This document shows, in pieces, positions 37,538-48,503 of a DNA stretch of 64,000 bases. The DNA lies in the NCBI RefSeq assembly GCF_003347515.1, contig NZ_QEII01000269.1, positions 186,001-250,000 on the forward strand, read 5' to 3'. The first letter of the stretch is position 1, and the number at the start of each line of letters is the position of its first letter. Position numbers and translations under genes: made by a program. The stretch is from Rhodoferax ferrireducens. GTDB lineage: Bacteria; Pseudomonadota; Gammaproteobacteria; Burkholderiales; Burkholderiaceae_C. A model generated the notes under the pieces. The model did not search any database. It was given only the letters and a program-made list of their open reading frames with translations, and was not told where the DNA came from.

Positions 37538-37892
37538 GTGAAGCCCACCGATAAGCCGGATTCTGTGCAACTGCCTACCCTTGCGGGCCTGCAGAAGTGA
37601 CTGTCATTAATCTGGGCTGTTGGTCACCCAACAGCTCGGTGCTACCTACCCGCCAACTCTGGGGGCCCCATCAACGTTGGCCTACTTGGTATTGCTGCGC
37701 GTAGAGATTGCCCGTTTCACCCGAACTTAATCGGCTCGTCTCTGTTGCTCTAATCCTCACCTTATACCTCCCGCTTGCGCGAGGGGCTTTCAGTGGACAG
37801 CCGTTAGCTGCTACGCTGCCCTATGCAGTCCGGACGTTCCTCCAGTGCCTGGTTTCCCAGATTGCACCAGCGACAGTCTGGCGGGCTTCACA
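37538..37892 (-). ncRNA. rnpB: RNase P RNA (rnpB)
   Basis: Read on the minus strand this is bacterial type A RNase P RNA, the ribozyme that matures tRNA 5' ends. The 5' end GUGUGAAGCCC pairs over about 11 bases with the 3' GGGCUUCACAC, forming helix P1. The conserved segments AGACUGUCGC near the 5' end, GGAACGUCCGGACUGCAU in the first third, and AGAAUCCGGCUUAUCGGU near the 3' end match the universal P-RNA core. The 3' end is followed by UUUUA. A GATAAT element (37903-37898) sits correctly upstream as a -10. Confidence 0.95.
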
Positions 37893-37996
37893 CCCCGATT
37901 ATCGCGGCTATCCATAACGATATATCGAAAACCGTTGATGAAGTAGTTGAAAATGACAAGTTCCACCCGTCAGCAAACCTACCACCGGAGCCGTCC

Positions 37997-38914
37997 ATGA
38001 AAGCCGACAACATCCTGCAAACCATTGGCAACACGCCGCACGTCCGCATCAACCGCCTGTTTGGCAACAGCCACAAGGTGTGGATCAAGTCCGAGCGCAG
38101 CAACCCTGGGGGCTCGATCAAGGACCGTATTGCACTGTCCATGGTGGAGGCCGCTGAGAAAGCCGGCATCCTCAAACCCGGCGCCACCATCATCGAGCCG
38201 ACCTCCGGCAACACCGGTGTCGGCCTGGCCATGGTGGCAGCGGTCAAGGGCTACAAGCTGATACTGGTCATGCCCGACAGCATGTCGGTGGAGCGGCGCC
38301 GCCTGATGCTGGCCTACGGCGCCACCTTCGACCTGACACCACGCGAAAAAGGCATGAAAGGTTCAATCGCCCGCGCCATGGAATTGGTGGAAGCGACGCC
38401 CAATTCCTGGATGCCGCAGCAGTTTGAAAATCCGGCCAATATTGACGCCCATGTGAACACCACGGCGCAGGAAATCCTGGCCGACTTCCCCGACGGCATC
38501 GACGTCCTGATCACAGGTGTGGGCACGGGTGGACACATCACCGGCTGCGCCCAGGTGCTCAAGGCGAAATGGCCCCATCTGAAGGTCTACGCGGTGGAGC
38601 CGGTGGCTTCCCCCGTCATTTCAGGCGGAGCCCCCGCACCGCACCCGATTCAGGGCATTGGCGCCGGCTTTATCCCGAAGAATCTGAACATGGACTTGCT
38701 CGATGGCGTGATTCAGGTGGACGCCGAACCGTCCCGTGAAATGGCGCGCCGTTGCGCCTGCGAAGAAGGCATTCTGGTCGGCATCTCCAGTGGCGCCACG
38801 CTGGCCGCCATTGCGCAGAAGCTACCCGACCTGCCCGCCGGTGCCACCGTGCTGGGATTCAACTACGACACCGGTGAGCGTTACCTGTCGATTGAAGGTT
38901 TCTTACCGGCTTGA
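37997..38914 (+). CDS. cysK: Cysteine synthase A (O-acetylserine sulfhydrylase)
   Basis: The PLP enzyme makes cysteine from O-acetylserine and sulfide. The 305-residue product has the lysine that binds PLP in [12 protein letters not shown], the asparagine loop [11 protein letters not shown], the phosphate-binding GTGGHITG, and [10 protein letters not shown] near the end. The ATG at 37997 has GGAG eight bases upstream. The frame extends upstream through the rnpB region, but that part is not coding. The stop overlaps the end of the convergent GGDEF-EAL gene by 12 bases. Confidence 0.97.
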   Translation: MKADNILQTIGNTPHVRINRLFGNSHKVWIKSERSNPGGSIKDRIALSMVEAAEKAGILKPGATIIEPTSGNTGVGLAMVAAVKGYKLILVMPDSMSVERRRLMLAYGATFDLTPREKGMKGSIARAMELVEATPNSWMPQQFENPANIDAHVNTTAQEILADFPDGIDVLITGVGTGGHITGCAQVLKAKWPHLKVYAVEPVASPVISGGAPAPHPIQGIGAGFIPKNLNMDLLDGVIQVDAEPSREMARRCACEEGILVGISSGATLAAIAQKLPDLPAGATVLGFNYDTGERYLSIEGFLPA

Positions 38915-41242
38915 AGCCAACATCCGCACCGCCTGCTCACGCTGATGCGCGAGCAGGCGGGCGAACTCGTCAGCCGGCACCGGCTTGCTGTAGAAATAGC
39001 CCTGTATCTCATCGCACTGGTGTTCGCGCAGAAAGTCGAGCTGGCCCTGGGTTTCCACGCCCTCGGCGATGGTCCGAAACCCCAGTCCCTTGGCCAGGCC
39101 AATGATGGCGGTGACGATGGCTGCGTCATCTGGATCGCTATGGAGGTCGCGGATGAAGGACTGGTCGATCTTGAGCTTGTCGATTTTGAAGCGCTTGAGG
39201 TAACTGAGCGAGGAATAACCGGTGCCAAAATCGTCGATGGACAGCGCGATTCCCAGCGCATGCAGGCGCGCCACCGTGTCGATCGTGAAGCTGGAGTCGT
39301 CCATGGCGATGCTTTCCGTGAGCTCCAGCTCAACCATGGCCGGCTCGAGCCCGCTCACGCGCAGGGCCTCAACCACGTTGTCGCACAGGGCCGCATCCCT
39401 GAACTGCACCACGGACAGGTTGATGGCGACCGGCACGATCGGCAAACCGGCGGCTTGCCAGTCGGCGTTCTGCTGCACCGCGGAATACAAAACCCAGCTG
39501 CCAATCTCGCGAATCTGGCCGCTCTCTTCGGCAATGGGGATGAAGCGCATGGGCGACACCATGCCCCATTCGGGATGCTGCCAACGTATCAAGGCTTCGA
39601 CACCGACAATTTTCAGCGTCGTGACATCGACCTGCGGCTGGTAATAAAGCAGCAACTCCTTGTTTTCCAGCGCCCGGCGCAAGTCATTCTCGATGCGCAA
39701 GACTTCGTTTGCCTGCTCATGCATCTGCTGGGCAAAGAACTGGAAGTTGCTGCGCCCCTGCTGTTTGGCCCGAAACAGTGCGGAATCGGCACACTGTGAC
39801 AGTCTGGCCAGATCGGCGCCATTGTCGGGGAACAGCGCAATGCCGATGCTGGCGGTCAAGCTCAGGCGCTGGCCGTCGATGGTGAAGGGCTCGGCAATGA
39901 CGGCCAACGTTCTTTGCGCCACGTGCGCTGCGCCCTGGTAGTCCGTGTTCGGGAGCAGGAGAATGAACTCGTCCCCGCCCGGGCGGCAAATCGTGTCATC
40001 CTGATGAAGATGAATCGTCAAGCGCGTGGCCAGTTCCTGCAACAGTCGGTCGCCAACGGCGTGGCCCAGCGAGTCATTGATGTTCTTGAACCGGTCCAGA
40101 TCCACATACATCAGGGCCACCTTGGCCTGCGCACGCTGCGCCGCGGCCAGCGCCACCTGGGCCCGATCGTGGAGTAAGGCACGGTTGGGCAACTGGGTCA
40201 GGGGATCGTAGTTGGACAGCAAACGGATTTGCTCCTCGGCATCCTTGCGGTGCGAAAGGTCCGTCAGGATGCCGATGTGCTGCATGATCTGGCCGGCCGG
40301 ATTGCGGATGGCACTGATGGAAAGCCATTCGGGGTAGAGGTCGCCATTCTTGCGGCGGTTCCACACCTCGCCCTGCCAGCGCCCCTCCAATTGGATGGCA
40401 CGCCACATGGCTTCGTAAAAAGCGGGGTCCTGCCGGCCAGAGGCCAGCAGACTCGGGTTGCGCCCCACGACTTCTTCCTTGGTATAGCCGGTGATTTCCG
40501 TGAACGCCCGATTGACCGAGAGGAAACAGTTGTCAGCATCCGTGATGACGATGCCCTCCTGGCTCGATTCGAAGACCTGCGCGGTCAGCTGCAACTGTTC
40601 CTGGGCGAGCTTGCGATCCGTCACGTCCAGCCAGGTGCCGACGGCGATGGCGCCGCCCCCGGACAGATTGTGGGTGAGCACCAACTGGTCGTAGATCCAG
40701 CGACATGAGCCATCGGCGTGCAATAGGCGGTACTCATACTGAAGCACACCCGTTTCACGCAATTGCCGGTGAGCCTGGACGGCCCGCAAGCGATCATCTG
40801 GATGGACCCGCTCCAGCCACAAGCCCGGCGTTGCCAGCCACTGCGCGGGCGAGTAACCGGTGAACAGGGCCACCTTGGGACTGACAAAGTTCACGACGAA
40901 ACGTTCCTTGGCCCGCGGGTCTATCGTCAGTGAATAGATCACGGCCGGATTGACGGCCATGATGTGCGTCAGTCGCTCCGCCTCAAGTTTGATTTTGCTG
41001 GCCAGAGCCCCGCGCACGCTCGCATCGCGTCTGATCAAGTGGTACAGCAACACGGACGTGAGGAGGACAAAGGCGCTGCCCTTGACGGACTGGAGCCAGG
41101 TCAGGCTCGCAGGATCCGGAAACAACCATTGCAGCGCCCTGTCGGACAGCCAAATCCAGATGCCCGCAAAAATGGCGTACAGCAGGCTGATGCGTCGCGC
41201 GGCGTTCGCGACGACGTGTCGAGACAGTCCCGTAAAAGTCAT
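38903..41242 (-). CDS. Membrane PAS-PAS-GGDEF-EAL cyclic-di-GMP protein
   Basis: This signalling protein is about 779 residues long. Two N-terminal membrane segments ([17 protein letters not shown] and [15 protein letters not shown]) are followed by two PAS domains, a GGDEF domain with intact [11 protein letters not shown], and an EAL domain with [16 protein letters not shown] and [16 protein letters not shown]. Both cyclase and phosphodiesterase motifs look intact. The start is uncertain: ATG 41242 begins just before the first membrane segment, while GTG 41311 would add 23 residues. Confidence 0.92.
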   Translation of the reverse strand: MTFTGLSRHVVANAARRISLLYAIFAGIWIWLSDRALQWLFPDPASLTWLQSVKGSAFVLLTSVLLYHLIRRDASVRGALASKIKLEAERLTHIMAVNPAVIYSLTIDPRAKERFVVNFVSPKVALFTGYSPAQWLATPGLWLERVHPDDRLRAVQAHRQLRETGVLQYEYRLLHADGSCRWIYDQLVLTHNLSGGGAIAVGTWLDVTDRKLAQEQLQLTAQVFESSQEGIVITDADNCFLSVNRAFTEITGYTKEEVVGRNPSLLASGRQDPAFYEAMWRAIQLEGRWQGEVWNRRKNGDLYPEWLSISAIRNPAGQIMQHIGILTDLSHRKDAEEQIRLLSNYDPLTQLPNRALLHDRAQVALAAAQRAQAKVALMYVDLDRFKNINDSLGHAVGDRLLQELATRLTIHLHQDDTICRPGGDEFILLLPNTDYQGAAHVAQRTLAVIAEPFTIDGQRLSLTASIGIALFPDNGADLARLSQCADSALFRAKQQGRSNFQFFAQQMHEQANEVLRIENDLRRALENKELLLYYQPQVDVTTLKIVGVEALIRWQHPEWGMVSPMRFIPIAEESGQIREIGSWVLYSAVQQNADWQAAGLPIVPVAINLSVVQFRDAALCDNVVEALRVSGLEPAMVELELTESIAMDDSSFTIDTVARLHALGIALSIDDFGTGYSSLSYLKRFKIDKLKIDQSFIRDLHSDPDDAAIVTAIIGLAKGLGFRTIAEGVETQGQLDFLREHQCDEIQGYFYSKPVPADEFARLLAHQREQAVRMLASSR

Positions 41243-41358
41243 ATTCAAACAAACGTGCCCAAAATAAAAGCCTATGTCCGTACTGGCCGTCAGGGGCGGG
41301 ACAAAGGTCACCGCGTATCATAAAGGCCCTCTGCTTGATCAACACAAGCCACCCTGAC

Positions 41359-43056
41359 ATGATCCGCCTGACTGAACTCAAACTACCGCTGGAACACGCG
41401 GACAACGCACTCTCTGCCCTGATCGCCAAGACGCTGGGCATCACCCCCGACGACCTGCAAGGATTCACCGTTTTCAAACGCAGCTTTGACGCCCGCAAGG
41501 CGGAGCTGGTGCAGGTCCACATCGTTGATCTGGAACTGGCGCCTGCGCTGGAAGCGGCGTTGCTGGCCAAATTCGCGGGCAACCCGCACATCTTTGCCAC
41601 GCCCGACATGCGCTACCAGCCGGTCGGCCAGGCCCCGGCCGATCTGCCCTTGCGCCCGGTGGTCGTGGGCTTTGGCCCCTGCGGCATTTTTGCCGCGCTG
41701 GTGCTGGCGCAAATGGGTTTCAAACCAATCGTGCTGGAGCGCGGCAAGAAGGTGCGCGAACGCACCCTGGACACCTGGGGTCTGTGGCGCAAGCATGTGC
41801 TCAACCCCGAGTCCAATGTGCAATTCGGCGAAGGCGGCGCCGGCACGTTCTCGGACGGCAAGCTTTACAGCCAGATCAAGGACCCGCGCTTTCTGGGCCG
41901 CAAGGTCATGGAAGAATTCGTCAAAGCCGGGGCGCCTCCTGAAATTCTGGTGGAAGCGCATCCGCACATCGGCACCTTCAAGCTGGTGAAAGTGGTTGAG
42001 AACCTGCGCGAGCAAATCATGGCACTAGGCGGCGAGATACGCTTTCAGCAGCGCGTGACCGACGTGCTGATTGAGGGGGATTCGAATGAGCGGCAGGTGC
42101 GCGGCCTCACGGTGTTGGACCAGGCCACCGGCCAATCCTACGAGCTGGCGGCCAACCAGGTCGTCATCGCGCTGGGCCACAGCTCACGCGACACCTGCAC
42201 CATGCTGTACCAGCGCGGCGTGGCGATGCAAGCCAAACCGTTCTCCATCGGATTTCGCATCGAGCACCCGCAAAGCGTGATTGACCGCGCCCGCTGGGGT
42301 CGCCATGCCGGTCACCCGAGCCTGGGCGCGGCCGACTACAAGCTGGTGCACCATGCCAACAATGGCCGCTCGGTCTACAGTTTCTGCATGTGCCCCGGCG
42401 GTACGGTGGTGGCGGCCACGTCAGAGCCGGGCCGTGTGGTCACCAACGGCATGAGCCAGTACTCGCGCAACGAGCGCAACGCCAACGCCGGCATCGTCGT
42501 GGGCATTGACCCGAGCGACTACCCCACAGACACCGAATCATTCCATGCCACCTTGGGCGAGCATGTGCAGGCGCAGACTGCACCCGGCACGGTACACCAT
42601 CCACTGGCAGGCATCGTGCTGCAACGCCAGCTGGAATCGAATGCGTATGTCTTGGGCGGCGCCGACTACAACGCACCGGGACAACTGGTGGGCGACTTCC
42701 TGGCGGGCACGGCTTCGACACAATTGGGCGGGGTGGAGCCGTCCTACAAACCCGGCGTCACGCTGAGCGACTTGCATGCGGCCCTCCCAACCTATGCCAT
42801 TGAAGCCATTCGTGAGGCCCTGCCCGCCTTTGGCCGCAAGATCAAGGGGTTTGACATGCCGGATGCGGTGTTGACCGGGGTCGAGACGCGCACCTCGTCG
42901 CCTTTGAAAATTCCGCGGGGTGACGATTTTCAGAGCACCAACACGCGTGGCCTGTACCCCGCCGGCGAAGGCGCCAGCTATGCCGGTGGCATCTTGTCGG
43001 CCGGTGTGGATGGCATCAAGGTCGCGGAAGCGGTGGCGCGGAGTTTGCTGGCCTGA
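41359..43056 (+). CDS. FAD-dependent oxidoreductase (COG2509 type)
   Basis: The 565-residue flavoprotein has an N-terminal THUMP-like or ferredoxin-like segment of about 90 residues (IRLTELKLPLEHADNAL), then the dinucleotide-binding loop VVVGFGPCGIFAALVLAQ, the FGEGGAGTFSDGKLY motif and the C-terminal LYPAGEGASYAGGILSAG. These are hallmarks of COG2509 uncharacterised dehydrogenases. The substrate is unknown. ATG 41359 is chosen over TTG 41335. Confidence 0.88.
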   Translation: MIRLTELKLPLEHADNALSALIAKTLGITPDDLQGFTVFKRSFDARKAELVQVHIVDLELAPALEAALLAKFAGNPHIFATPDMRYQPVGQAPADLPLRPVVVGFGPCGIFAALVLAQMGFKPIVLERGKKVRERTLDTWGLWRKHVLNPESNVQFGEGGAGTFSDGKLYSQIKDPRFLGRKVMEEFVKAGAPPEILVEAHPHIGTFKLVKVVENLREQIMALGGEIRFQQRVTDVLIEGDSNERQVRGLTVLDQATGQSYELAANQVVIALGHSSRDTCTMLYQRGVAMQAKPFSIGFRIEHPQSVIDRARWGRHAGHPSLGAADYKLVHHANNGRSVYSFCMCPGGTVVAATSEPGRVVTNGMSQYSRNERNANAGIVVGIDPSDYPTDTESFHATLGEHVQAQTAPGTVHHPLAGIVLQRQLESNAYVLGGADYNAPGQLVGDFLAGTASTQLGGVEPSYKPGVTLSDLHAALPTYAIEAIREALPAFGRKIKGFDMPDAVLTGVETRTSSPLKIPRGDDFQSTNTRGLYPAGEGASYAGGILSAGVDGIKVAEAVARSLLA

Positions 43057-43098
43057 ACGCCAGCACGCCGGATCAGCTCCGGCATGACAAGGCCGGGT

Positions 43099-43731
43099 TT
43101 ACTCGGCGCGCTTGAACATGGCCAGCAAGGAACCGGCCGCCACAAAAAGTCCGCCAAACGTGCGGTTCATGGCGCGGACATGCGCGGGCGACTTCAGGGC
43201 GCCCAGCACCCTGGAGGCGAGCGCCGTGTAGCCGGCCATGACCACCAAATCGGTGAATGCCAAGGTGGCGGCAATGATCAGGTACTGGGGCACCAGAGGC
43301 TGCGACAGATTCATGAACTGCGGCACCACCGCCAGCAAAAATATGGTGCCCTTGGGATTCACCGCATTGATCATCCAGGCCCGCAGAATCATGGAACGGC
43401 GGGTGACAACGACGGCGCCCTCCTCGGTCTTGGCGGCCAGCGGTGTAGCTGGCGCGCGCCATTGCTGAATGCCCAGCCAGACCAGATAGGCCACGCCCAG
43501 CCACTTGACCACGAGAAAAGCCATGCTGGAGGCGGCGACCAGCGCACCCAAGCCCAAGCCGACCACAATCACCTGCGTCCAGATACCCAGAATCAGGCCA
43601 AAAGAGGTGACGTAACCCCGGCGAAAACCATGGTTCAGGCCAGCGCTCATGGCCGCAATCGCACCGGCCCCCGGTGAAATGCTGATGGCCCATGAGGCGG
43701 CAAAAAAGGCGAGCCAGGTCGAGAGTTCCAT
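43099..43731 (-). CDS. LysE-family amino acid exporter
   Basis: The 210-residue protein is a six-helix inner-membrane exporter of the LysE/RhtB family. It begins MELSTWLAFFAASWAISISP, with the family motif SPGAGAIAAMSAGLNHGFRRG near residues 20-40. The NAVNPKGTIFLLAVVPQF segment matches the second conserved region. The start at 43731 is used because the longer frame to 43884 runs into htpX. Likely substrates are homoserine, threonine or similar amino acids, but this cannot be told from sequence. Confidence 0.9.
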   Translation of the reverse strand: MELSTWLAFFAASWAISISPGAGAIAAMSAGLNHGFRRGYVTSFGLILGIWTQVIVVGLGLGALVAASSMAFLVVKWLGVAYLVWLGIQQWRAPATPLAAKTEEGAVVVTRRSMILRAWMINAVNPKGTIFLLAVVPQFMNLSQPLVPQYLIIAATLAFTDLVVMAGYTALASRVLGALKSPAHVRAMNRTFGGLFVAAGSLLAMFKRAE

Positions 43732-43768
43732 GGTGAATCCAGTTTGTAAAAGATCGACTGTAAGGGGC

Positions 43769-44644
43769 TCAGACCTGCGCGTTTTGCAACGCAGCAATAC
43801 GTTCTTCGATTGGTGGATGGGTGGAAAACAGTTTGCCAATGCCGCCGGCAATGCCAAACGCCGCCACACTCTTGGGCAACTCACCGGGATGCATGCCGCC
43901 CAGGCGCGCCAGGGCGTTGATCATGGGCTGCTTGCGACCGAGCAACTGGGCTGAGCCCGCATCGGCCCGAAACTCACGGTGACGCGAGAACCAGGCCACG
44001 ACGATGGCGGCGGCAAAGCCCAGCACGATGTCCAACACGATGGTGGTGACCATGTAGCCGATACCGGGGCCGCTTGAGCGCTCGTCGCCTTTGCGCAAAA
44101 AGCCGTCGATCGCATACGCGATGACACGGCTCAGAAACACCACAAAGGTGTTCATCACGCCCTGAATCAGGGTCATGGTGACCATGTCGCCGTTGGCGAC
44201 GTGGGCGATTTCGTGGCCGATGACGGCCTCGATCTCGTCATGCGTCATGCCCTGCAGCAAACCGGTGGAAACAGCCACCAGCGCCGAGTTTTTGAAGGCG
44301 CCGGTGGCAAAGGCATTGGGGTCGCCCTCAAAAATACCGACCTCGGGCATGCCGATGCCGGCCTTTTCAGACAGCTTGCGCACGGTTTCCACAATCCAGG
44401 CTTCATCGGCGTTTTGTGGCTGGTTGATGATGCGCACGCCCGACGTCCACTTGGCCATGGGTTTGCTGATCAAAAGCGAGATGATGGCGCCGCCAAAACC
44501 GATGACTAGGGCAAAACCGAGCAACGAGCCCAGATCAAGACCGTTCGGCGTCAGGTAACGGTTGACCCCCAGCAGACTGGCCACGATGCCAAGCACCGCC
44601 ACCACCGCCACATTGGTCAGCACAAACAAAATAATACGTTTCAT
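43769..44644 (-). CDS. htpX: Membrane protease HtpX
   Basis: HtpX is a zinc endopeptidase of the inner membrane that degrades misfolded membrane proteins. The 291-residue product has two N-terminal membrane helices, the catalytic [13 protein letters not shown], the [12 protein letters not shown] region that carries the third zinc ligand, and the C-terminal [14 protein letters not shown]. Length and order match E. coli HtpX. Confidence 0.97.
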   Translation of the reverse strand: MKRIILFVLTNVAVVAVLGIVASLLGVNRYLTPNGLDLGSLLGFALVIGFGGAIISLLISKPMAKWTSGVRIINQPQNADEAWIVETVRKLSEKAGIGMPEVGIFEGDPNAFATGAFKNSALVAVSTGLLQGMTHDEIEAVIGHEIAHVANGDMVTMTLIQGVMNTFVVFLSRVIAYAIDGFLRKGDERSSGPGIGYMVTTIVLDIVLGFAAAIVVAWFSRHREFRADAGSAQLLGRKQPMINALARLGGMHPGELPKSVAAFGIAGGIGKLFSTHPPIEERIAALQNAQV

Positions 44645-44769
44645 AAAATCCTTCTTTTCTTGGATGGCTCAGATCAACGAGCGTTTGACAGAGATGTTAG
44701 GGGCACACATGTCGATTTCAAGGATTAACACCCTTATTTCCCATGAAGTTTACGGGCATTCGCACAGCC

Positions 44770-45549
44770 TCAACCTGGCGCGGCGGTGGCTTTTGTGGGT
44801 CGTCGAAACACGCTGGCGTCTTCATAAAACGAGGTATCTTCATTCGCGGCCCACCAGCCAGGCACACCCAGTACCGGCAAATGCGCAAACGGTTTGGTCG
44901 CCAGTTTTTCAGCACTCACGTCACCGGCCACCCAGGCATCCAAATCCGCTATTGAATTGCTAGCTTCTTGCGCACGGTAGACGTGGGCTGTGATCGGTTT
45001 TCGTGCATAAACCAGCTTCTCCAGCAAGGCGTGTCCAAACAACACCAGTTGCGCCTGGCACCACAGCGGACGCAGCTCGACAAACAGCGTGTGCCAGTCT
45101 TTGGCCACCAGGGCGTCCCACAAAACATCGGGGGCTTGCAAGAAGGCGGCATTTTCGTCAAACACCGTCAAGGCGTCGCGTGCCGGACCACGAACGGGCT
45201 GGATGCCGGTCTGCGCAATCTGTGCCACATGCAGTTGATTGAGGCGGCGCTTGGTCAATGGAAAGCGCAGCCAGGCCAGGCCATTGAAGAAATCGTGCAA
45301 GCCCTCGCGGGTGGGGCAGCAGTTGCTGGCAAAAATATGGCTTTCATAGGCCACGCCTGGTGGCAAATCGCTTTGCGGCACAAAACGCACCGGCGTGGCA
45401 TCGGCGCCCCAAGCGGCATTCAAGGCCGCAGCGCCCGAAGTGCCCGCCGCGACCGCTGCGGCGACGCGCTCCCCGATCGGCGCATGGGGTGCCAGCCAGG
45501 GCGCGGCCCAGTCAATCGCAGCCAGATCACCGGCCACAGGAAGACTCAA
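44770..45549 (-). CDS. DUF3025 family protein
   Basis: The 259-residue protein matches DUF3025 by NGLAWLRFPLTKRRLN, FDENAAFLQAPDVLWDAL and LLWDALVAKDW-like segments with FGHALLEKLVYARKPIT. Its function is unknown. A family A repeat is translated in the sequence around VYRAQEASNSIADLDAW. The start overlaps the stop of the NYN protein gene as ATGA, so the two are co-translated. Confidence 0.8.
   Translation of the reverse strand: MSLPVAGDLAAIDWAAPWLAPHAPIGERVAAAVAAGTSGAAALNAAWGADATPVRFVPQSDLPPGVAYESHIFASNCCPTREGLHDFFNGLAWLRFPLTKRRLNQLHVAQIAQTGIQPVRGPARDALTVFDENAAFLQAPDVLWDALVAKDWHTLFVELRPLWCQAQLVLFGHALLEKLVYARKPITAHVYRAQEASNSIADLDAWVAGDVSAEKLATKPFAHLPVLGVPGWWAANEDTSFYEDASVFRRPTKATAAPG
44948..45012 (+). 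repeat. Family A repeat in DUF3025 gene
   Basis: The plus-strand reading is GCTATTGAATTGCTAGCTTC, then TTGCGCACGG and GTGGGCTGTGATCGGTTTTC, with GTGCATAAA as a degraded tail. The element order is intact. It is antisense to the host gene. Confidence 0.6.
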
Positions 45550-46421
45550 GAGGCTTCCTCTGACGGTCTGTACTGCACCGTGTTGGGTTTTTCAATCGGC
45601 AACAGTTCGAAATGCTGGGGGAACTTCTTGAGCAACTTGGTTGAGGTCATATTTTTCCCCCGCAGCTTGGCGTCAAGCAGCGCTTTGGCGACCGCGCCCA
45701 GGGACTGCGGCTGCCCCGTCTGCAGTGCGGGCATCGCCTGCAAAATGGCCGCCACGTCGACGTTGTGGCCCTTGGCTGCTGCACTTTCCACCACCACCGG
45801 CGCCCGCTCTCTGGCCGCCGTTTTACGCGCGGGCGTTTTTTTGGCGGCAGTCGATTTAGTCGCTGTTTTTTTGACCGCCACCTTCTTGGCCGGCACTTTT
45901 GTTGCGGGGACTTTTTTCGCCGTTGTTTTCCGGGCCGCCGCAAGCACCGCGGGCGCATCCAGCGTTTGTGCCTGCGCAGCGGTCATGGATGCCTCGTGCA
46001 GCGCCTGCTCTTGACCGACCAGAATCACGCGGTCATAGGCGGAAACGGCTTCGCGCCCCATCTTCCCCCGCTCCGACACGCAGACCATGCGGATGCCGCG
46101 CTCACGCAGCCGCACCACCAGCGGCACGAAGTCGGCATCACCCGAGCCGATGACCAGCATCCTGGGCGCGGGCGTCTGGCAGGCAAACTCCATCGCATCG
46201 ACCGCCAAGGCAATGTCGGTGGTGTTTTTTGTCAGCGAGAGATTGACGAAGGGACGTACAGCCCAAACCCGCAGCACATCGGCCAGTCCCTTGAGGTTTT
46301 CGGCACTGCCGTAGGCACGCCGAACCGGCAGGGCGCCTTCTGATTCTTCCAGCACGCGAAACGCTTCGTCCACCCAGGCAGCTGCGCTCAAGTTGTCGGC
46401 ATCAATCAGAAAGACGTTCAT
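45546..46421 (-). CDS. NYN-domain RNase with histone-like linker and LOTUS/OST-HTH domain
   Basis: The N-terminal 150 residues form a NYN (PIN-like) nuclease domain: FLIDADNLS with the first Asp, KNTTDIALAVDAMEF, and VIGSGDADFVPLVVRLRERG. A Lys/Ala/Pro-rich linker (KKVPAKKVAVKKTATK and similar) resembles histone H1. The C-terminal 75 residues resemble an OST-HTH/LOTUS RNA-binding domain (SLGAVAKALLDAKLRGKNMT). The combination suggests RNA binding and cleavage. It overlaps DUF3025 by ATGA. Confidence 0.88.
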   Translation of the reverse strand: MNVFLIDADNLSAAAWVDEAFRVLEESEGALPVRRAYGSAENLKGLADVLRVWAVRPFVNLSLTKNTTDIALAVDAMEFACQTPAPRMLVIGSGDADFVPLVVRLRERGIRMVCVSERGKMGREAVSAYDRVILVGQEQALHEASMTAAQAQTLDAPAVLAAARKTTAKKVPATKVPAKKVAVKKTATKSTAAKKTPARKTAARERAPVVVESAAAKGHNVDVAAILQAMPALQTGQPQSLGAVAKALLDAKLRGKNMTSTKLLKKFPQHFELLPIEKPNTVQYRPSEEAS

Positions 46422-46472
46422 TTTCAGCTCCTCAGTTGCTTGCCGGGCGTCATGCCACCAGACGGTTTGCTT

Positions 46473-47507
46473 TCAGCGCATCAACTTCCACGGCAGGGCT
46501 TCGCCCGACCGCAGCGGCTTGAGTTGCGCCTCGCCAAAGGCAAAACTCTCGGGGGGCGTCCATGCCTCGCGCTTCAGCGTTATGGTGCCGATGTTGCGCG
46601 GCAGGCCATAAAAATCGGCGCCATGGAAGCTGGCAAAAGCCTCCAGCTTGTCCAGTGCGCCTGCCGCGTCAAAGGCTTCGGCGTACATCTCCATGGCGGC
46701 GTGCGCGGTGTAGCAGCCGGCGCAACCGGTCGCGTGCTCCTTCAGGTGGGCCGGGTGCGGCGCGCTGTCGGTGCCCAGGAAAAATTTGGGGCTGTCGCTG
46801 GTGGCCGCCTGCACCAGGGCCAGCCGATGCGTCTCGCGTTTCAGCACCGGCAGGCAGTAAAAATGCGGACGGATGCCGCCGGTGAAGATGGCGTTGCGGT
46901 TGTAGAGCAGATGGTGGGCCGTGACCGTGGCGGCGGTGAAGCGGTCGGCATCGGCCACGTATTGCGCGGCCTCCTGGGTTGTGATGTGCTCGAACACAAT
47001 TTTGAGCTCGGGAAAATCACGGCGCAAGGGAATCAGCTGCGTGTCGATGAACACGGCCTCACGGTCAAACAGGTCAATCTCGGGCGAGGTCACTTCGCCA
47101 TGCACCAGCAACAGCATGCCTTCGCGCTGCATGGCTTCCAGTGTCTTGTAGGTTTTGCGCAGGTCGGTCACGCCGGCATCGCTGTTCGTGGTGGCGCCTG
47201 CGGGGTAGAGCTTGGCGGCGACCACGCCGGCGTCGCGGGCGCGCTTGATTTCATCGGCGGGCAGCCTGTCGGTCAGGTAGAGCGTCATCAACGGCTCAAA
47301 ACTCACGCCGGGCGGCACGGCCGCCTGAATGCGCGCCTTGTAGGCCAGCGCGGCCTCGGTCGTGGTGACCGGTGGCCTCAGATTGGGCATGATGATGGCG
47401 CGGCCAAACTGGGCCGCCGTGTGCGGCACCACCGTGTTGAGCGCATCGCCGTCACGCACATGCAAATGCCAGTCGTCGGGTCGGGTCAGTTGGATAGTTT
47501 GTGTCAT
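46473..47507 (-). CDS. pyrC: Dihydroorotase PyrC
   Basis: PyrC catalyses the third step of pyrimidine synthesis, closing carbamoyl aspartate to dihydroorotate. Zinc ligands are in [25 protein letters not shown] (carboxylated Lys), [14 protein letters not shown] and GTDSAPHP. The length (about 344 residues) is that of type II dihydroorotases. Met4 (47507) matches the usual start; ATG 47516 is possible. Confidence 0.97.
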   Translation of the reverse strand: MTQTIQLTRPDDWHLHVRDGDALNTVVPHTAAQFGRAIIMPNLRPPVTTTEAALAYKARIQAAVPPGVSFEPLMTLYLTDRLPADEIKRARDAGVVAAKLYPAGATTNSDAGVTDLRKTYKTLEAMQREGMLLLVHGEVTSPEIDLFDREAVFIDTQLIPLRRDFPELKIVFEHITTQEAAQYVADADRFTAATVTAHHLLYNRNAIFTGGIRPHFYCLPVLKRETHRLALVQAATSDSPKFFLGTDSAPHPAHLKEHATGCAGCYTAHAAMEMYAEAFDAAGALDKLEAFASFHGADFYGLPRNIGTITLKREAWTPPESFAFGEAQLKPLRSGEALPWKLMR

Positions 47508-47528
47508 GGCCTGCATTGTCCCAAATGC

Positions 47529-48503
47529 CTAGCTGGCCGCCGCCTGCGTCACCAAATAATCCCATAGCGCCTGCGCATTGCGTTTCGGCCCCAGGCCGTT
47601 GCCGCGGTTTGTGTGTACGCCCGATTTGCCCAACTCCTTGACCGAGGGGCGCTCGCGGTAGGCGCGTACGTCCATGGTGATCTGAAGACCTTTCAGGTCC
47701 GCCGGCGCGGCGCTCACCAGTTTTTTGGTGCGCAAATCCTTCTTCACGGCACTCAAGGGCAAAAAGGCAATGCCATGTCCTTCCAGCGCCATCGCCTTCA
47801 GGCCTTCGGCCATGTCGGTTTCATACACACGGTCAAAGTGGATGGCCGTGCCCGTCTGCTTGAGGATCAGCTCCACCATCTGCCCCAGATAAGCACCCGG
47901 TGCGTAACCCAGGTAAGGCAAGGGCTGGCCGGCCCGCCCCGGCAACAGGAACATGGGCGCACCGTCTGCGTCTGGTTTGACATAGGGCGCCACCACCTCT
48001 TCCCCCAGGCTCACCATCTCGTAACGATCGGCATCGAGCTGGTAGGGCTGCGAAGGATGGTGGTAGGCAATCAAGAGGTCACAACTGCCCTCTACCAGAC
48101 GCATGACGGCATCGTGCACATTGAGCGCAATCAGACGGCTTTTCATAGGGCCGAACTTTTCGCGCAAGGCCGACACCCAGGCCGGAAAAAACGTAAACGC
48201 CAGGGTGTGCGGCACCGCAAATTCGATCACATCCTGGCCGGCCGCCGTGTGCCCGCGCAGCATGGCGCGCGTGCTTTGCAGCGCCTGCAACACCTCCAGC
48301 GACTGGGAATACAGCGTTTCACCCGCAGGCGTGAGCCGTGTCGGGTAGCTGCTGCGGTCCACCAGATCGGTGCCGGCCCACGCCTCCAGCGACTGGATAC
48401 GCCGCGAGAAGGCGGGCTGGGTGACATGACGCAACTGCGCCGAGCGGCTGAAACTGCGGGTTTCAGCGAGGGATACGAAGTCTTCGAGCCATTTGGTTTC
48501 CAT
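47529..48503 (-). CDS. LysR-type regulator, HypT-like
   Basis: The 324-residue protein begins METKWLEDFVSLAETRSFSR with a winged HTH (QPAFSRRIQSLEAWAGTDL), and has a LysR effector domain. Its sequence is closest to the group that includes hypochlorite-responsive HypT/YjiE of E. coli. The open frame runs far upstream to 48731, but ATG 48503 aligns with the family start. It lies 12 bases past pyrC. Confidence 0.85.
   Translation of the reverse strand: METKWLEDFVSLAETRSFSRSAQLRHVTQPAFSRRIQSLEAWAGTDLVDRSSYPTRLTPAGETLYSQSLEVLQALQSTRAMLRGHTAAGQDVIEFAVPHTLAFTFFPAWVSALREKFGPMKSRLIALNVHDAVMRLVEGSCDLLIAYHHPSQPYQLDADRYEMVSLGEEVVAPYVKPDADGAPMFLLPGRAGQPLPYLGYAPGAYLGQMVELILKQTGTAIHFDRVYETDMAEGLKAMALEGHGIAFLPLSAVKKDLRTKKLVSAAPADLKGLQITMDVRAYRERPSVKELGKSGVHTNRGNGLGPKRNAQALWDYLVTQAAAS

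Noticed and set aside
37708..37917. Short reading frame within the RNase P RNA region
   Set aside because: It is antisense to rnpB; the RNA core conservation explains the sequence.
38903..38914. Convergent overlap of cysK and GGDEF-EAL gene ends as regulatory
   Set aside because: A 12-base tail overlap is common in compact genomes and needs no special explanation.
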